64,000 nucleotides of DNA from DATBGO01 sp050011895 (lineage in GTDB: Bacteria; Actinomycetota; Actinomycetes; Streptosporangiales; Streptosporangiaceae), in the NCBI GenBank assembly GCA_050011895.1, contig JBEKIF010000016.1, forward strand, positions 1 through 64,000, read 5' to 3'. Position numbers and translations under genes: made by a program. The stretch's first letter is position 1; each line of letters opens with the position of its first letter. The notes under the pieces were generated by a model that saw only the letters and a program-made list of their open reading frames with translations, had not been told where the DNA came from and searched no databases. Positions 21,119-29,573 of the stretch are shown here, in pieces.

Positions 21119-22098
21119 TGGTGCCTTCAGTCGGGCGATTGGCCGACACCCTGCTGGAGGATACCGTCGTCGGCAGCTTCTCCCGGCTCGGCTGGTCTGT
21201 CCGCTCCCGGCTGCTGCCCGAGTTCGCTGCTGATGGCAGCCCTCCGTTCGCCGGACGGGTCGCGGTCATCACCGGCGCCACCTCTGGCATCGGCCGTGCC
21301 GCGGCCACCCGCCTGGCGGGCCTGGGCGGCACCGTGCACTTTCTCGCCCGCGACCCAGGCCGGGCGGCACAGGCGCAGCGCCAGATCGCCGCCGCGTCCG
21401 GCCACGGCACCGTCAGCTACGGCCTTGCCGACCTGGACGACCTGGACAGCGTCCGCGCCTTCGCACGCGACTTCCTGGCCAGGAATGACCGCCTCGACGT
21501 GCTCGTGCACAATGCGGGCGCGATCCACCGGGATTATGACGCGACCGACGACGGTACCGAGCGCACCGTGGCCGGCCAGCTGATCGCCCCGTTCGCCCTG
21601 ACCAGCCTGCTGCTGCCGGCGCTCTCCGCGGCCGCGCCGTCCCGGGTCATCACCGTGTCCTCAGGAGGCATGTACACGCAGCGGCTCGACCTCGCGACCC
21701 TGCAGATGCCGTCATCCGGCTACAACGGCGTCACCGCCTACGCACGGGTCAAGAGAGCCCAGGTAGCGCTCAGCCGGGAGTGGGCCAGGCGTCACCCAGG
21801 CACCGGGGTAGCCTTCCACGCTATGCACCCAGGCTGGGTCGATACGCCCGGGCTCGGCACCTCGCTGCCGGGATTTCACCGGCTCACCCGCCCGATCCTG
21901 CGCACCGCCGACCAGGGCGCGGACACTGTCGTCTGGCTCGCGACCGCCGATCCTGGGCTGCTGGGCAGCGGCCGGTTCTGGCACGACCGCCGGCCCCGGT
22001 CTGAGTACCTGCTGCCGTGGACCCGCGAAGCCGACCCGGCCGCCGCCAGTAAGCTCTGGGACTACGTCGCCGCGCAGATCACACAGCCGGACAGCTAG
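21115..22098 (+). CDS. Short-chain dehydrogenase (retinol-dehydrogenase-like SDR)
   Basis: 327 residues, coupled to the SRPBCC gene by ATGA. The cofactor motif VAVITGATSGIGRAAATRLA, HNAG, SSGGMYTQRL and the catalytic YARVKRAQ (Y-x3-K) are all present. The overall layout matches the DHRS12-like/retinol dehydrogenase-like branch of SDRs, and the approximately 40-residue N-terminal extension before the Rossmann fold is also seen there. It probably acts on a lipid or isoprenoid alcohol or ketone in the light-responsive operon. Substrate not determined. Confidence 0.85.
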   Translation: MMVPSVGRLADTLLEDTVVGSFSRLGWSVRSRLLPEFAADGSPPFAGRVAVITGATSGIGRAAATRLAGLGGTVHFLARDPGRAAQAQRQIAAASGHGTVSYGLADLDDLDSVRAFARDFLARNDRLDVLVHNAGAIHRDYDATDDGTERTVAGQLIAPFALTSLLLPALSAAAPSRVITVSSGGMYTQRLDLATLQMPSSGYNGVTAYARVKRAQVALSREWARRHPGTGVAFHAMHPGWVDTPGLGTSLPGFHRLTRPILRTADQGADTVVWLATADPGLLGSGRFWHDRRPRSEYLLPWTREADPAAASKLWDYVAAQITQPDS

Positions 22099-22178
22099 AG
22101 CGGCGGTGCTGGTCAGGCCCAGGCGCCACCCGGGCCATCCCGGGCCGGACCGGCCGGACCGGCCTGGATCGGAGCGAT

Positions 22179-22676
22179 GTGCAGCTGGCAATCCGCCGGG
22201 TTCGTCCCGGCGAATATCAGGCAGTCGGGGAACTCGTGCTCGCTGCCTACCGCGCGCTGCCGAACTACCACTCCGAGCCCGATTACGAGGCCGACCTCCT
22301 CAATACCGGCCGCCGAGCCGAAGTAGCCGAGGTACTGGTCGCCGTGGACGGCGATGGCCGGGTGCTGGGCGCCGTTACCTATGTAACCAACCGACGTAAT
22401 GAGTACGCGGAGTGGGCTGACGAGGACGCCGCGGGTTTCCGGATGCTCGCAGTGGCCCCGGACGCCCAGGGCCGTGGCGTCGGCGAGGCGCTGGTGCGGG
22501 CCTGTATCGATCAGGGCCGTGCAGACGGGCGCGGCCGCCTCGTCCTGCATTCGACGCCGTGGATGACTACCGCGCATCGCCTGTATGCGCGACTTGGGTT
22601 CAGGCGGGCGCCGGACCGGGACTTCTCGCCGGTGCCTGCGGTGCCGCTACTCGGCTTCGAACTTAACCTGGCCTGA
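22179..22676 (+). CDS. GNAT-family N-acetyltransferase
   Basis: 165 residues from GTG at 22179 with GGAG eight bases upstream. The acetyl-CoA site is clear: FRMLAVAPDAQGRGVGEALVRACID (motif A with R/Q-x-x-G-x-G/A), then LHSTPWMTTAHRLYARLGFRRAPDRDF (motif B). Family members acetylate amines of small molecules or proteins; the substrate is unknown. It follows the SDR by 80 bp on the same strand, perhaps as the last member of the carH-like operon. Confidence 0.85.
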   Translation: MQLAIRRVRPGEYQAVGELVLAAYRALPNYHSEPDYEADLLNTGRRAEVAEVLVAVDGDGRVLGAVTYVTNRRNEYAEWADEDAAGFRMLAVAPDAQGRGVGEALVRACIDQGRADGRGRLVLHSTPWMTTAHRLYARLGFRRAPDRDFSPVPAVPLLGFELNLA

Positions 22677-22709
22677 CACCCGGCTGCCTGGGTGGCCCAT
22701 CCGCGCCTT

Positions 22710-22775
22710 TGCGGGCCCAGCGCGCGTCTGCGGGCCCAGCGCGCCCAGCGCGCCTCTGCGGGCCCAGCGCGCCTT
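22710..22775. repeat. Imperfect GC-rich direct repeats between convergent genes
   Basis: A 16-bp unit TGCGGGCCCAGCGCGC or close variants starts at 22710, 22729 and 22756, with an extra CCAGCGCGC in the second. GGGCCC and GCGCGC make the RNA highly foldable, so the block may also serve as a terminator for the GNAT and GS-like genes. Confidence 0.6.
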
Positions 22776-22799
22776 GCGCGGTTATCGAGGCACGGCAGA

Positions 22800-24188
22800 T
22801 CAGAGCAGCCAGCGTGACTGGGCCACGATCTCCTCGTCCGACTTGCCGTCGGCGATCTCGATCTCGGCACGCCGGGCTGCCGCGAACGTGCTGATCAGCT
22901 GATCACCCGCGGCGGCGCGCAGCTCATCAGACGCCTCCAGTGCCTTCAGCGCCTCACCGAGGCTGCCCGGGAGCCGGATCGCCTGGCCCGCCTGCGGATG
23001 GCCGGCGGTGCCCGGGTCGCCGCTCACCTCCTCCGGCAGGCTGGCCTGCCGGTCGGCAGCGCTGAGCGCTATCGCGAGCACGGCGCCGGTCAGCAGGTAC
23101 GGGTTGGCACTCAGGTCGAAGCACTTGAGCTCGACGTTGGCCGCGCCCGGGTTCGACGGGCTGGCCTCGATGAACCGGATCGCGGCCTCCCGGTTCTCCT
23201 TCCCCCACACCTGGTAGGCGCCGGCCCACCTGGACGGCTGCAGGCGCAGGTAGGAAGCGGGCATCGGCGCACCGATCGCGAGCAAGGCAGGCAGCGCCTC
23301 CAGCAGGCCCGCCGTGATCGACTCGCCGGACCCGGTCAGGCCGTAGCGGCCGGTGCCCCCGGCGAGCAGGTTCCTGCCGTCCTGCCAGAAGCTCGCGTGC
23401 AGGTGCCCGCCGTTTCCGACGTTGTCCGTCAGCACCGCCGGAGCGAACGAGGCGCGCATGCCGTGCCGAGCCGAGACAGCCGAGATGACGAGCTTCACCA
23501 GCACGCTGGTATCCGCCGCGGACACCGGGTCTTGCGCGGCCACCGAGACTTCGAACTGACCAGGGCCGAATTCTGGATGGACCTGCTCGACGCACACGCC
23601 GGCGGCCTCAAGGCTGTCGGCCACGTCACGGATGTAGTCGGCGGCTTCGATGAAGCGGGCCAGCCCGTAGCCCGTGCCGCCCACGGCGGGATGGAAGTCG
23701 TCTTCATCATCCCGGCCGACCATCCACTCGGTTTCGAACGCCATCAGGGCGCTGATGCCTTTACTCAGGCCCGCGGCCACCTGCGCCCTGGCGAAGGAGC
23801 GCTGGCAGCCGGCATAAACGGTGCCGTCCTGGTGGAACCGGTCACCCGGAGCCCAGGCCCAGCCGTCCGGGGCCGGCAGCACGGCGAGCCGGTCCAGATC
23901 AGGTACCATCCGCAGGTCCCCGTCCGGCCTGGCCAGAGCCGATGCCCCGTCGATGCCGCCCAGGCTGGTGAACGCGTCAAGGACCGGCGAGAACCCGATA
24001 CCCGACCTGGCGGCCCTGGCCAGCCCGGTCAGCGGCACGGCCTTGATCCGAGCTGCGCCGCTGTGGTCGACGAAGGTGGTCGCGACCCCGGTGACCTCGC
24101 CGGCCAACTGCCGCTCCAGGACCTGCGCCCGGCGCTCGTCGGCGTCGCGGTCCGCTTCGCTGCGAAACCGGCTGAACGGCCGTGGCAT
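22800..24188 (-). CDS. Glutamine-synthetase-family ligase (gamma-glutamyl-amine type)
   Basis: 462 residues from ATG at 24188 (GAAGGGGGA upstream). GS-fold landmarks are present: FETEWMV (E-x-E metal ligands), GPGQFEVSVAAQDPVSAAD, GNGGHLHASFW (catalytic/ATP loop), RLQPSRWAGAY (Arg substrate/ATP residues), and RFIEASPSNPGAANVELKCFDLSANPYL. It is closer to PuuA/GlnA3-like gamma-glutamyl ligases than to true GlnA. It lacks the adenylylation-loop context and is paired with an amino-acid/amine permease 46 bp upstream. It probably glutamylates an imported amine for use as a nitrogen source. Substrate uncertain. Confidence 0.85.
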   Translation of the reverse strand: MPRPFSRFRSEADRDADERRAQVLERQLAGEVTGVATTFVDHSGAARIKAVPLTGLARAARSGIGFSPVLDAFTSLGGIDGASALARPDGDLRMVPDLDRLAVLPAPDGWAWAPGDRFHQDGTVYAGCQRSFARAQVAAGLSKGISALMAFETEWMVGRDDEDDFHPAVGGTGYGLARFIEAADYIRDVADSLEAAGVCVEQVHPEFGPGQFEVSVAAQDPVSAADTSVLVKLVISAVSARHGMRASFAPAVLTDNVGNGGHLHASFWQDGRNLLAGGTGRYGLTGSGESITAGLLEALPALLAIGAPMPASYLRLQPSRWAGAYQVWGKENREAAIRFIEASPSNPGAANVELKCFDLSANPYLLTGAVLAIALSAADRQASLPEEVSGDPGTAGHPQAGQAIRLPGSLGEALKALEASDELRAAAGDQLISTFAAARRAEIEIADGKSDEEIVAQSRWLL

Positions 24189-24233
24189 GATCAGTCCCCC
24201 TTCACCGGGACGGGCTTCGTGACGAGGTAGCTG

Positions 24234-25742
24234 TCACGAGGTAACTTCGCCTTCCCTCGCGAGCTGGCCGGCGGCCACCGGAGCGGAGCCGCCCAGGCCC
24301 TCCGCGGCCGTCAGCAATTCGCCCGCCCGCCGGGTGGCGGCGGGCCTCGCCAGCGCTCCGATGATCCCGATCACGAGCCAGGCGATGGCCACCGAGGGCC
24401 CCCACCACGCCACCCCGGTCGGCAGCGGCCACACGTTCCTGAACAGCGTGTAGGCGAGGACGATCAGGCCGAGGACCGGGATCGCGATCTCCCAGCGCCG
24501 CACTGCCGTCTGGCCGGTGAAGAAGACCAGCCGGACCATCCCGATCGTGGCCAGGATGTAGACCACCAGCAGGATCAGCGTCCCGATCACTCCGCTCTGC
24601 AGGAACAGCCCGAAGGGATCGCCGCGGAGGCCGAACCAGGTGAAGGCGACGATGACGTAGACGGCCAGCGCAACGCCGGCGGCGGCCACGATCGGGGTCC
24701 GGCGCCGCGGCGAGACGTGGCTGAACTGCTCGGGCATGATGCCGTCCCTGCTCATCGCGTACACGAGCCTGGAGGCCCCGACCGTGCAGGCGAGCGCGCA
24801 CCCGAAGGCCGAGATCATCGCGCCGGCCGTGATGACCGTACCCAGCCAGGAGGAGACGTAGGAGGTGCCGAGGTCACCGATCAGGGAGGTCGAGGCGATG
24901 AACGCCTTGATCCCGCTGGCTGACGTGCCAAAGCCCATGACCTCGACAGCGGTCACCACGACGAAGTAGACGCCGCCGAAGATCGCGACGCCGAGGATGG
25001 CCCGCGGGATGTCACGGTTGGGGCGCTTGGTCTCCTCGCCGAGGGTGGCGGCGGCCTCGAATCCGGCAAAGGACAGGAAACCGAAGACGACACCGAGGAA
25101 CACGGTCGACAGCGGGGTGCCGGACGGCAGCTTGAACACCGACCAGTCCAGGCCGAGCCCGTGCGGTGCGCTGTGGCCTGCAAGCTTGCCGAACACGATG
25201 GCGATGACGATGACGATCAGGGTCACGGTAATGGCCTCGGCCGCCAGCAGCACCCGGGTGCCGCCACGGGCCGGGGTGATCGCTAGCCACCACACCAGCA
25301 GCATCCCGATCGCGCCGAGAAGGAATCCAGACCAGGCCGGCGGGTTGTGCCAGATCCCGAGCGCGTTCAGGAAGTTAGAGGCAAACCGGCCGCCGGCCAT
25401 CGACGTGACCACAGCGTAGAACGTGTAGGTGCCGGTCAGGGCCCAGCCGGAGACCACTCCGGCCCGCGGGCCGAGCGTCGCCCCGACGAACCCGTACACC
25501 GAGCCCGAGTGGTGGAACCGCTGGGTCAGCCGGACGAACGTGTACGCCACCAGCAGTACGCCCACGAAGGCGAGCGCGAAGGCGACCGGGATCGCCCGGC
25601 CGACGGTCGTCGCGGTGCCCTGCGGATTGATGCTCGCCGCCATCGACGGCGCCATCAGCGCCAGCGAGATGCCGATCGCTTCCCAGATGCTGAGGTTGCG
25701 GCGCAGCTTCTGCCGCTTGATCTCGCTCTCGTTGAGCACCAT
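24234..25742 (-). CDS. APC-family amino acid/polyamine permease
   Basis: 502 residues from ATG at 25742, 11 nt after AGGAGG. A GTG at 25754 immediately abuts that site and is less likely. Around twelve to fourteen hydrophobic helices are visible. The APC signature near helix 1 reads LSIWEAIGISLALMAPSMAA, and the helix 6 region is FLSFAGFEAAATLGEETKRPNRDIPRAI, the most conserved loop of the family. It is upstream of the GS-like ligase on the same strand, so the pair probably imports and then glutamylates an amine. Confidence 0.9.
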   Translation of the reverse strand: MVLNESEIKRQKLRRNLSIWEAIGISLALMAPSMAASINPQGTATTVGRAIPVAFALAFVGVLLVAYTFVRLTQRFHHSGSVYGFVGATLGPRAGVVSGWALTGTYTFYAVVTSMAGGRFASNFLNALGIWHNPPAWSGFLLGAIGMLLVWWLAITPARGGTRVLLAAEAITVTLIVIVIAIVFGKLAGHSAPHGLGLDWSVFKLPSGTPLSTVFLGVVFGFLSFAGFEAAATLGEETKRPNRDIPRAILGVAIFGGVYFVVVTAVEVMGFGTSASGIKAFIASTSLIGDLGTSYVSSWLGTVITAGAMISAFGCALACTVGASRLVYAMSRDGIMPEQFSHVSPRRRTPIVAAAGVALAVYVIVAFTWFGLRGDPFGLFLQSGVIGTLILLVVYILATIGMVRLVFFTGQTAVRRWEIAIPVLGLIVLAYTLFRNVWPLPTGVAWWGPSVAIAWLVIGIIGALARPAATRRAGELLTAAEGLGGSAPVAAGQLAREGEVTS

Positions 25743-26025
25743 CTGCTCGGTCACCTCCTGCTACCTGGTTTTCGCCCGATACCAGCACTTGATGACCCGC
25801 CCGATCGTCGCTGATCATGCGTTTCGGCCGGTTAGCTGATCATGCCAGCTGGCTTGTCAGCTGCGAAGACCATATTTCCTAGTCGATATTAGGACATACG
25901 AACACGCCAGCGGAAGGCCGGGCCTGAACTCTGTCAGAAGCTGTCAGACGTGCGCCATTAATGGCCGGCGGCCGGAACCGCGGTGCGCACCGGCCGGACA
26001 CCGCGATAATCACCGGCGGGCACGC
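25743..26025. promoter_or_regulatory. Upstream region of the permease operon with paired TGATCA sites
   Basis: GCTGATCATGC occurs exactly at 25810-25820 and 25835-25845, 25 bp centre to centre. The core TGATCA is palindromic. Such spaced repeats 60-100 bp before a transporter start are typical of a dimeric regulator operator. A relatively A+T-rich stretch (CATATTTCCTAGTCGATATTAGGACATA, split around 25875-25900) could hold promoter elements. Confidence 0.45.
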
Positions 26026-26574
26026 TCATGGCTTGCCTGACTGCTGGCGCCCTTCCGCTACCCCCGCGGCCAGCCGGTCGCCCCAGGCACGGGCGCGGGC
26101 CTCCTCGTTCGCTTCGAGGTGGTTGTCCTTCGTCACCAGGAAGCTCTCGGGCTCCGCTGCCAAGCCGAAGCCATGGCGCCGGAGTTCCTTGGAGATGCCC
26201 TTAGACGCCCGTCCGGTCAGGGCGGCCGGGCCCGTCACGCGGGTATCGAAGGCCGCCGCCATGAGCTGGTGCTGGCCGAGTGTCTCGAACCAGTCCCGCA
26301 GGCCAGGACCGAGCGCATCGGGATCGAGCGTCAGCCCGCTGTCCGGCTTGCTTGCTGCGTCGGCCGCACCCTTGCGAGTCTCCGGACGACTCATGCCATG
26401 AGCATGCGTCGGACCGCCGACGACGAGCAGGTCGGCGCCGCCCAGCAGCCCGGGGGCCGCTTCGGACACCGGGACCACGGTGACATCCGCTCCTGGCTTG
26501 AAGCCCGTCGCGATGGCGTTGGCCACCAGGTGAGTGTTGCCATACATCGACTCGTAGACGATCACCACATGCAT
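26026..26574 (-). CDS. Flavodoxin-domain protein
   Basis: 182 residues from ATG at 26574 with GGAGGTGCCGAC upstream; the longer frame to 26730 lacks similarity. The FMN phosphate loop is VIVYESMYGNTHLVANAIA, and DLLVVGGPTHAHGMSRPETRKGA is the second flavin loop. The family includes stand-alone flavodoxin-like electron carriers and putative stress proteins in actinobacteria. It is divergent from the AI-2E-type transporter gene. Flavodoxin can replace ferredoxin as the PFOR acceptor, but no direct link is shown by location. Confidence 0.85.
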   Translation of the reverse strand: MHVVIVYESMYGNTHLVANAIATGFKPGADVTVVPVSEAAPGLLGGADLLVVGGPTHAHGMSRPETRKGAADAASKPDSGLTLDPDALGPGLRDWFETLGQHQLMAAAFDTRVTGPAALTGRASKGISKELRRHGFGLAAEPESFLVTKDNHLEANEEARARAWGDRLAAGVAEGRQQSGKP

Positions 26575-26739
26575 GTCGGCACCTCCGTCGCATCCGCCTG
26601 CCCCTCCATAGTTCCGCTGCCGCACGCGGGCGTACGTAGAGGCGAAAGTCACCAGCCGGCCAGGGCTCAGGCAGCGGTTCCGCGCTGGCTGCCCGCGACG
26701 GCGCACCAGACGGGGGCCACTGGCTGTCATGATTGCCGG

Positions 26740-27900
26740 ATGCCCGATAACCTGCCGCCGGCTGACACCCGGCTTGGCCGCCTCTGGAAGGCTTCAGAGT
26801 CCAGGGGCATCCCGCTACGGACCATCCTGGTGACCGCCGGGGTCCTGGTCGTGCTCTTCCTGGCCGGCAAGCTGATCTACCGGCTGCGCGATGTCTTCCT
26901 GCTGGTGATCGTCGCCGGGTTCGTCGCCGTGATCCTCAATCCGCTGGTCGTAGCCCTGCAGCGGTGGCGGATCCGGCGCCGCGGCTGGGCCGTGGCCGTG
27001 GTGACCTTGTGGGGCCTGCTGGTCTTCGCCGGCCTGGCCGTCGCCTTCGGCTACCCGCTGACCAACGGGATCAACCATCTCGCCCACCAGCTGCCTTCGT
27101 ACGTGAACGCGGCGGAGCACGGCAAGGGCTGGATCGGGCGGCTGGCGCGCAGGTATCACCTTCAGACCTGGGTGCAGCACAACACGCCCAAGCTGGTGAA
27201 CTTCGGGCAGGGCCTGGCGAAGCCGGCGCTGACGCTGGGCAAGGGTGCCCTGTCCCTGCTGCTCGCGCTGCTGACCATTTTCGTGCTCGTGCTGCTCTTG
27301 CTGCTTGAGGGGCCCAAGATGCGAACCGGCGTGCTCGGGATGATGTCGCCCGCGCGTGCGGACAGCTATTCGCGGGTGGCGCGTGAGGTCAACCGCTCGG
27401 TCACCGGATACATGCTGGGGGACATTCTGACCTCGGTCATTGCCGGGGCCGTCGTGCTCGTGACGCTGCTGCTGCTCGGCGTGCCGTTCCCGTTCCTGTG
27501 GGCGCTATGGGTCGCGCTTGTCGATTTCCTGCCGATGATCGGCGGCGCCCTCGCCGGCATCCCCACCGTGCTGTTCGCGGCCGGGCATTCCCTCACCGCG
27601 GGCATCATCACCCTGGTGGTCTTCCTCGTCTACACCCAGATCGAGAACCATGTGCTGAATCCGCTTGTGATGAGCCGCACGGTCAAGGTCAACCCGCTGC
27701 TTGTGCTGATGTCGATCCTGGTCGCGGCATCGCTAGGCGAATGGATCGGCGGGATCTTCGGCGCCTTCGTCGCAGCGCTGCTTGCGATACCCGCCGCAGG
27801 CGCGATCCAGGTGCTGGTCCGCGAGATCTGGCACGCGACCGCCCCGCCGCAGCCCGCCGAGGCCACCGGGACCGATCAGGGACGGTCAGATCCGGCCTGA
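26740..27900 (+). CDS. AI-2E (PerM) family membrane transporter
   Basis: 386 residues from ATG at 26740. The topology fits the family: two N-terminal helices (ILVTAGVLVVLFLAGKLIY, VFLLVIVAGFVAVILNPLV), a third helix, an extracytoplasmic loop, then a cluster of five helices with the conserved GVPFPFLWALWVALVDFLPM, GGALAGIPTVLFA and YTQIENHVLNPLVMSRTVKVNP. Members export autoinducer-2 in some bacteria or act as Na+/H+ antiporters, so substrate assignment is not safe. It is transcribed alone. Confidence 0.88.
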   Translation: MPDNLPPADTRLGRLWKASESRGIPLRTILVTAGVLVVLFLAGKLIYRLRDVFLLVIVAGFVAVILNPLVVALQRWRIRRRGWAVAVVTLWGLLVFAGLAVAFGYPLTNGINHLAHQLPSYVNAAEHGKGWIGRLARRYHLQTWVQHNTPKLVNFGQGLAKPALTLGKGALSLLLALLTIFVLVLLLLLEGPKMRTGVLGMMSPARADSYSRVAREVNRSVTGYMLGDILTSVIAGAVVLVTLLLLGVPFPFLWALWVALVDFLPMIGGALAGIPTVLFAAGHSLTAGIITLVVFLVYTQIENHVLNPLVMSRTVKVNPLLVLMSILVAASLGEWIGGIFGAFVAALLAIPAAGAIQVLVREIWHATAPPQPAEATGTDQGRSDPA

Positions 27901-28035
27901 ACGATAGCGGGCAGCAGCCTGGCGATGTCGGTGAAAACCCGGTCCCATGCCGCCGCCCCTTCCCGGCGTCCCGGCCGAACCGCCGGCCGCCGGCTGCCGC
28001 CCCTTCCCGACTCGCCGGTCACATCCTCGTTTGCC

Positions 28036-28099
28036 TATACCGGATTTGGTGGGCAAATGCGCCTTGAATGTTACGAATGTCCCCACCGAATCCGGTATA
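28036..28099. repeat. 64-bp palindromic element, copy 2
   Basis: It begins TATACCGGATTTGGTG and ends CACCGAATCCGGTATA; the right end is at 28099. The inverted ends match over 11 bp and, allowing one mismatch, extend to about 16. It is the same length as copies 1 and 3 but the interior is different. It is located 135 bp after the transporter stop and 133 bp before the small-peptide gene. Confidence 0.8.
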
Positions 28100-28231
28100 A
28101 GGACCCCTTGATCACGTTCAGCGGGCGCTTCGTCAGCGCCGCGCGCGGCGATCCTCGATAGCCGCGGGTTTCCCCGGTAGGAATGGGGGACGCCCGGCGA
28201 CTCGCCTGGCCAGCCAAATCGGGGGGAACAG

Positions 28232-28339
28232 ATGAAGTGGTGGAAATGGATCGGCGCGGCCGGCGCCGTGACCGTTTGCGTGATCTTGTACATCGGTAAG
28301 GACGACGTGGTCAGGTACCGCCGGATGCGGCGGATGTGA
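28232..28339 (+). CDS. 35-residue single-helix membrane peptide (DUF6893-like)
   Basis: ATG at 28232 follows GGGGGGAACAG. The peptide starts MKWWKW, has one hydrophobic helix (IGAAGAVTVCVILYIG), then KDDVVRYRRMRRM and a stop. Tiny actinobacterial proteins of the DUF6893 type share this plan: a membrane helix followed by a basic tail ending in RYxRMRxM. The function is unknown. A second reading frame downstream (28392-28520) also encodes a hydrophobic helix plus Arg-rich tail but lacks a start codon. Confidence 0.6.
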   Translation: MKWWKWIGAAGAVTVCVILYIGKDDVVRYRRMRRM

Positions 28340-28811
28340 CGGCTGCCACAATCGCCGTAGCGGACGGGCAACGGCATCGTCTGGCCGGGGCTGGATCTGG
28401 CTGGCGCTGATCGCGGCCTTCTGCACCGCTGTGCTGGCCAGGAAGCGGGCGGCCGCCATCGCTTCCCTGGTGATCGGGGTACGCCGCATCCGGGTGGCCG
28501 CCGTGGAACGGCGCTGCGCCTCATGGACCAGCGGCCAGAACACGCCCGCTCGGCCCTCTCGACGATCAACGACAAGATCAGCCGTTACGGAGAATTGCCT
28601 GACCGGACGGTCTTGCTAATAATCGAGGCTCACCCGTAATGGCCGGTGGCCCGAATCTCGCGACCGGGCCGGCGGCCGCCGGATCATCGCAATGACGACC
28701 CCCGAAAAGGTGTCATGACGAGCGGGCGGGGGTCCGCCTACGATCAGTTCGTAGATCAATGGTCGAGGGCGGGTATCTCCCAGGACCCTAACCGCAGGGG
28801 GGGATCTGTGG
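28340..28811. other. Intergenic region with a decayed small-protein frame and an inverted repeat
   Basis: From 28392 the plus frame reads WIWLALIAAFCTAVLARKR and continues with arginine-rich helix-like sequence, but there is no ATG/GTG before it except an internal GTG at 28431. It may be a remnant of a DUF6893-neighbour gene. CTACGA (28738-28743) and TCGTAG (28749-28754) form a short inverted repeat near the response-regulator stop. Confidence 0.35.
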
Positions 28812-29573
28812 CTAAGGAAGAGGCGGGAGGTGCCCGTCCTCGACGGCTCGATAATACAGGTCCAATTTCGTAGGCGCAGCCCGCCCGGCGCGGGCGTACT
28901 TTTCCCTGACCCTGCCCACATACTGCTTGGCCGTCTCCTCGCTGATAGTCATCCTTCTAGCGACGGACTTCATCGGCATGCCGGTAGCGTAAAGACGCAG
29001 CGCACGCGTTTCCTGCTTGCTAAGCGAGGGCCGGTCCGGGGCATCATCGGCAGCGAAGATGTACGCGAGGCGTGGGGAGATCCAGTCCTGGCCGGCGGCG
29101 ACCGCCTTGATGGCCGCCCGTACCTGCGCCGACTCCTCGTTCTTGAGCACGTAACCGAGAGCGCCTGCGCGCATCGCGGCCAGGACGGAAAGCGGTTTGT
29201 CTGAGGCCGCAAGGACGAGCACAGCGGGGCCTGCGGCTGTGATCGCGGCAATGTTGCGCTCGACGGTGGTCCCGTCACCGAGGTCGAGATCGAGCAGGAC
29301 CACGTGCGCGCGGCGTCCAGGTCCGGCCAGGAGGCTCGCCACGGTCGCCGCGGTAGCGACGACTCTGATGCCGCTGTCGGCGGCCATCACCCAGCCGGTA
29401 ATGCCATCAAGGACAATCGGATGGTCATCCACGGCTGCCACGTCGATCATGCCGACCGGGACGCCGCAGCCCTCCGCCGGGCCCGCACCGCCCTTCGCCG
29501 GCCCCCCCGCACTGCACTCCGCCGCTCGGGCACCGCCCTCGGCCGTGCCGTCGCCCTCCGTGACGCCCGTCAT
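28812..29573 (-). CDS. LuxR-family two-component response regulator
   Basis: 253 residues from ATG at 29573, overlapping the kinase stop by ATGA; an internal Met at about residue 42 (MIDVAAVDDHPIVLDG) is the alternative start. The receiver domain has DDHP, the phosphoacceptor Asp in VVLLDLDLGDG, and the conserved Lys in GYVLKNE. The C-terminal LuxR helix-turn-helix reads PSLSKQETRALRLYATGM then SVARRMTISEETAKQYVGRVREKY. The first 40 residues are a Gly/Ala/Glu-rich low-complexity leader. It is controlled by the two kinases encoded just upstream. Targets unknown. Confidence 0.9.
   Translation of the reverse strand: MTGVTEGDGTAEGGARAAECSAGGPAKGGAGPAEGCGVPVGMIDVAAVDDHPIVLDGITGWVMAADSGIRVVATAATVASLLAGPGRRAHVVLLDLDLGDGTTVERNIAAITAAGPAVLVLAASDKPLSVLAAMRAGALGYVLKNEESAQVRAAIKAVAAGQDWISPRLAYIFAADDAPDRPSLSKQETRALRLYATGMPMKSVARRMTISEETAKQYVGRVREKYARAGRAAPTKLDLYYRAVEDGHLPPLP

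Noticed and set aside
28392..28619. Plus-strand frame WIWLALIAAFCTAVLARKR with basic tail
   Set aside because: No start codon before the helix and no recognisable ending. Recorded only as a possible decayed small gene.
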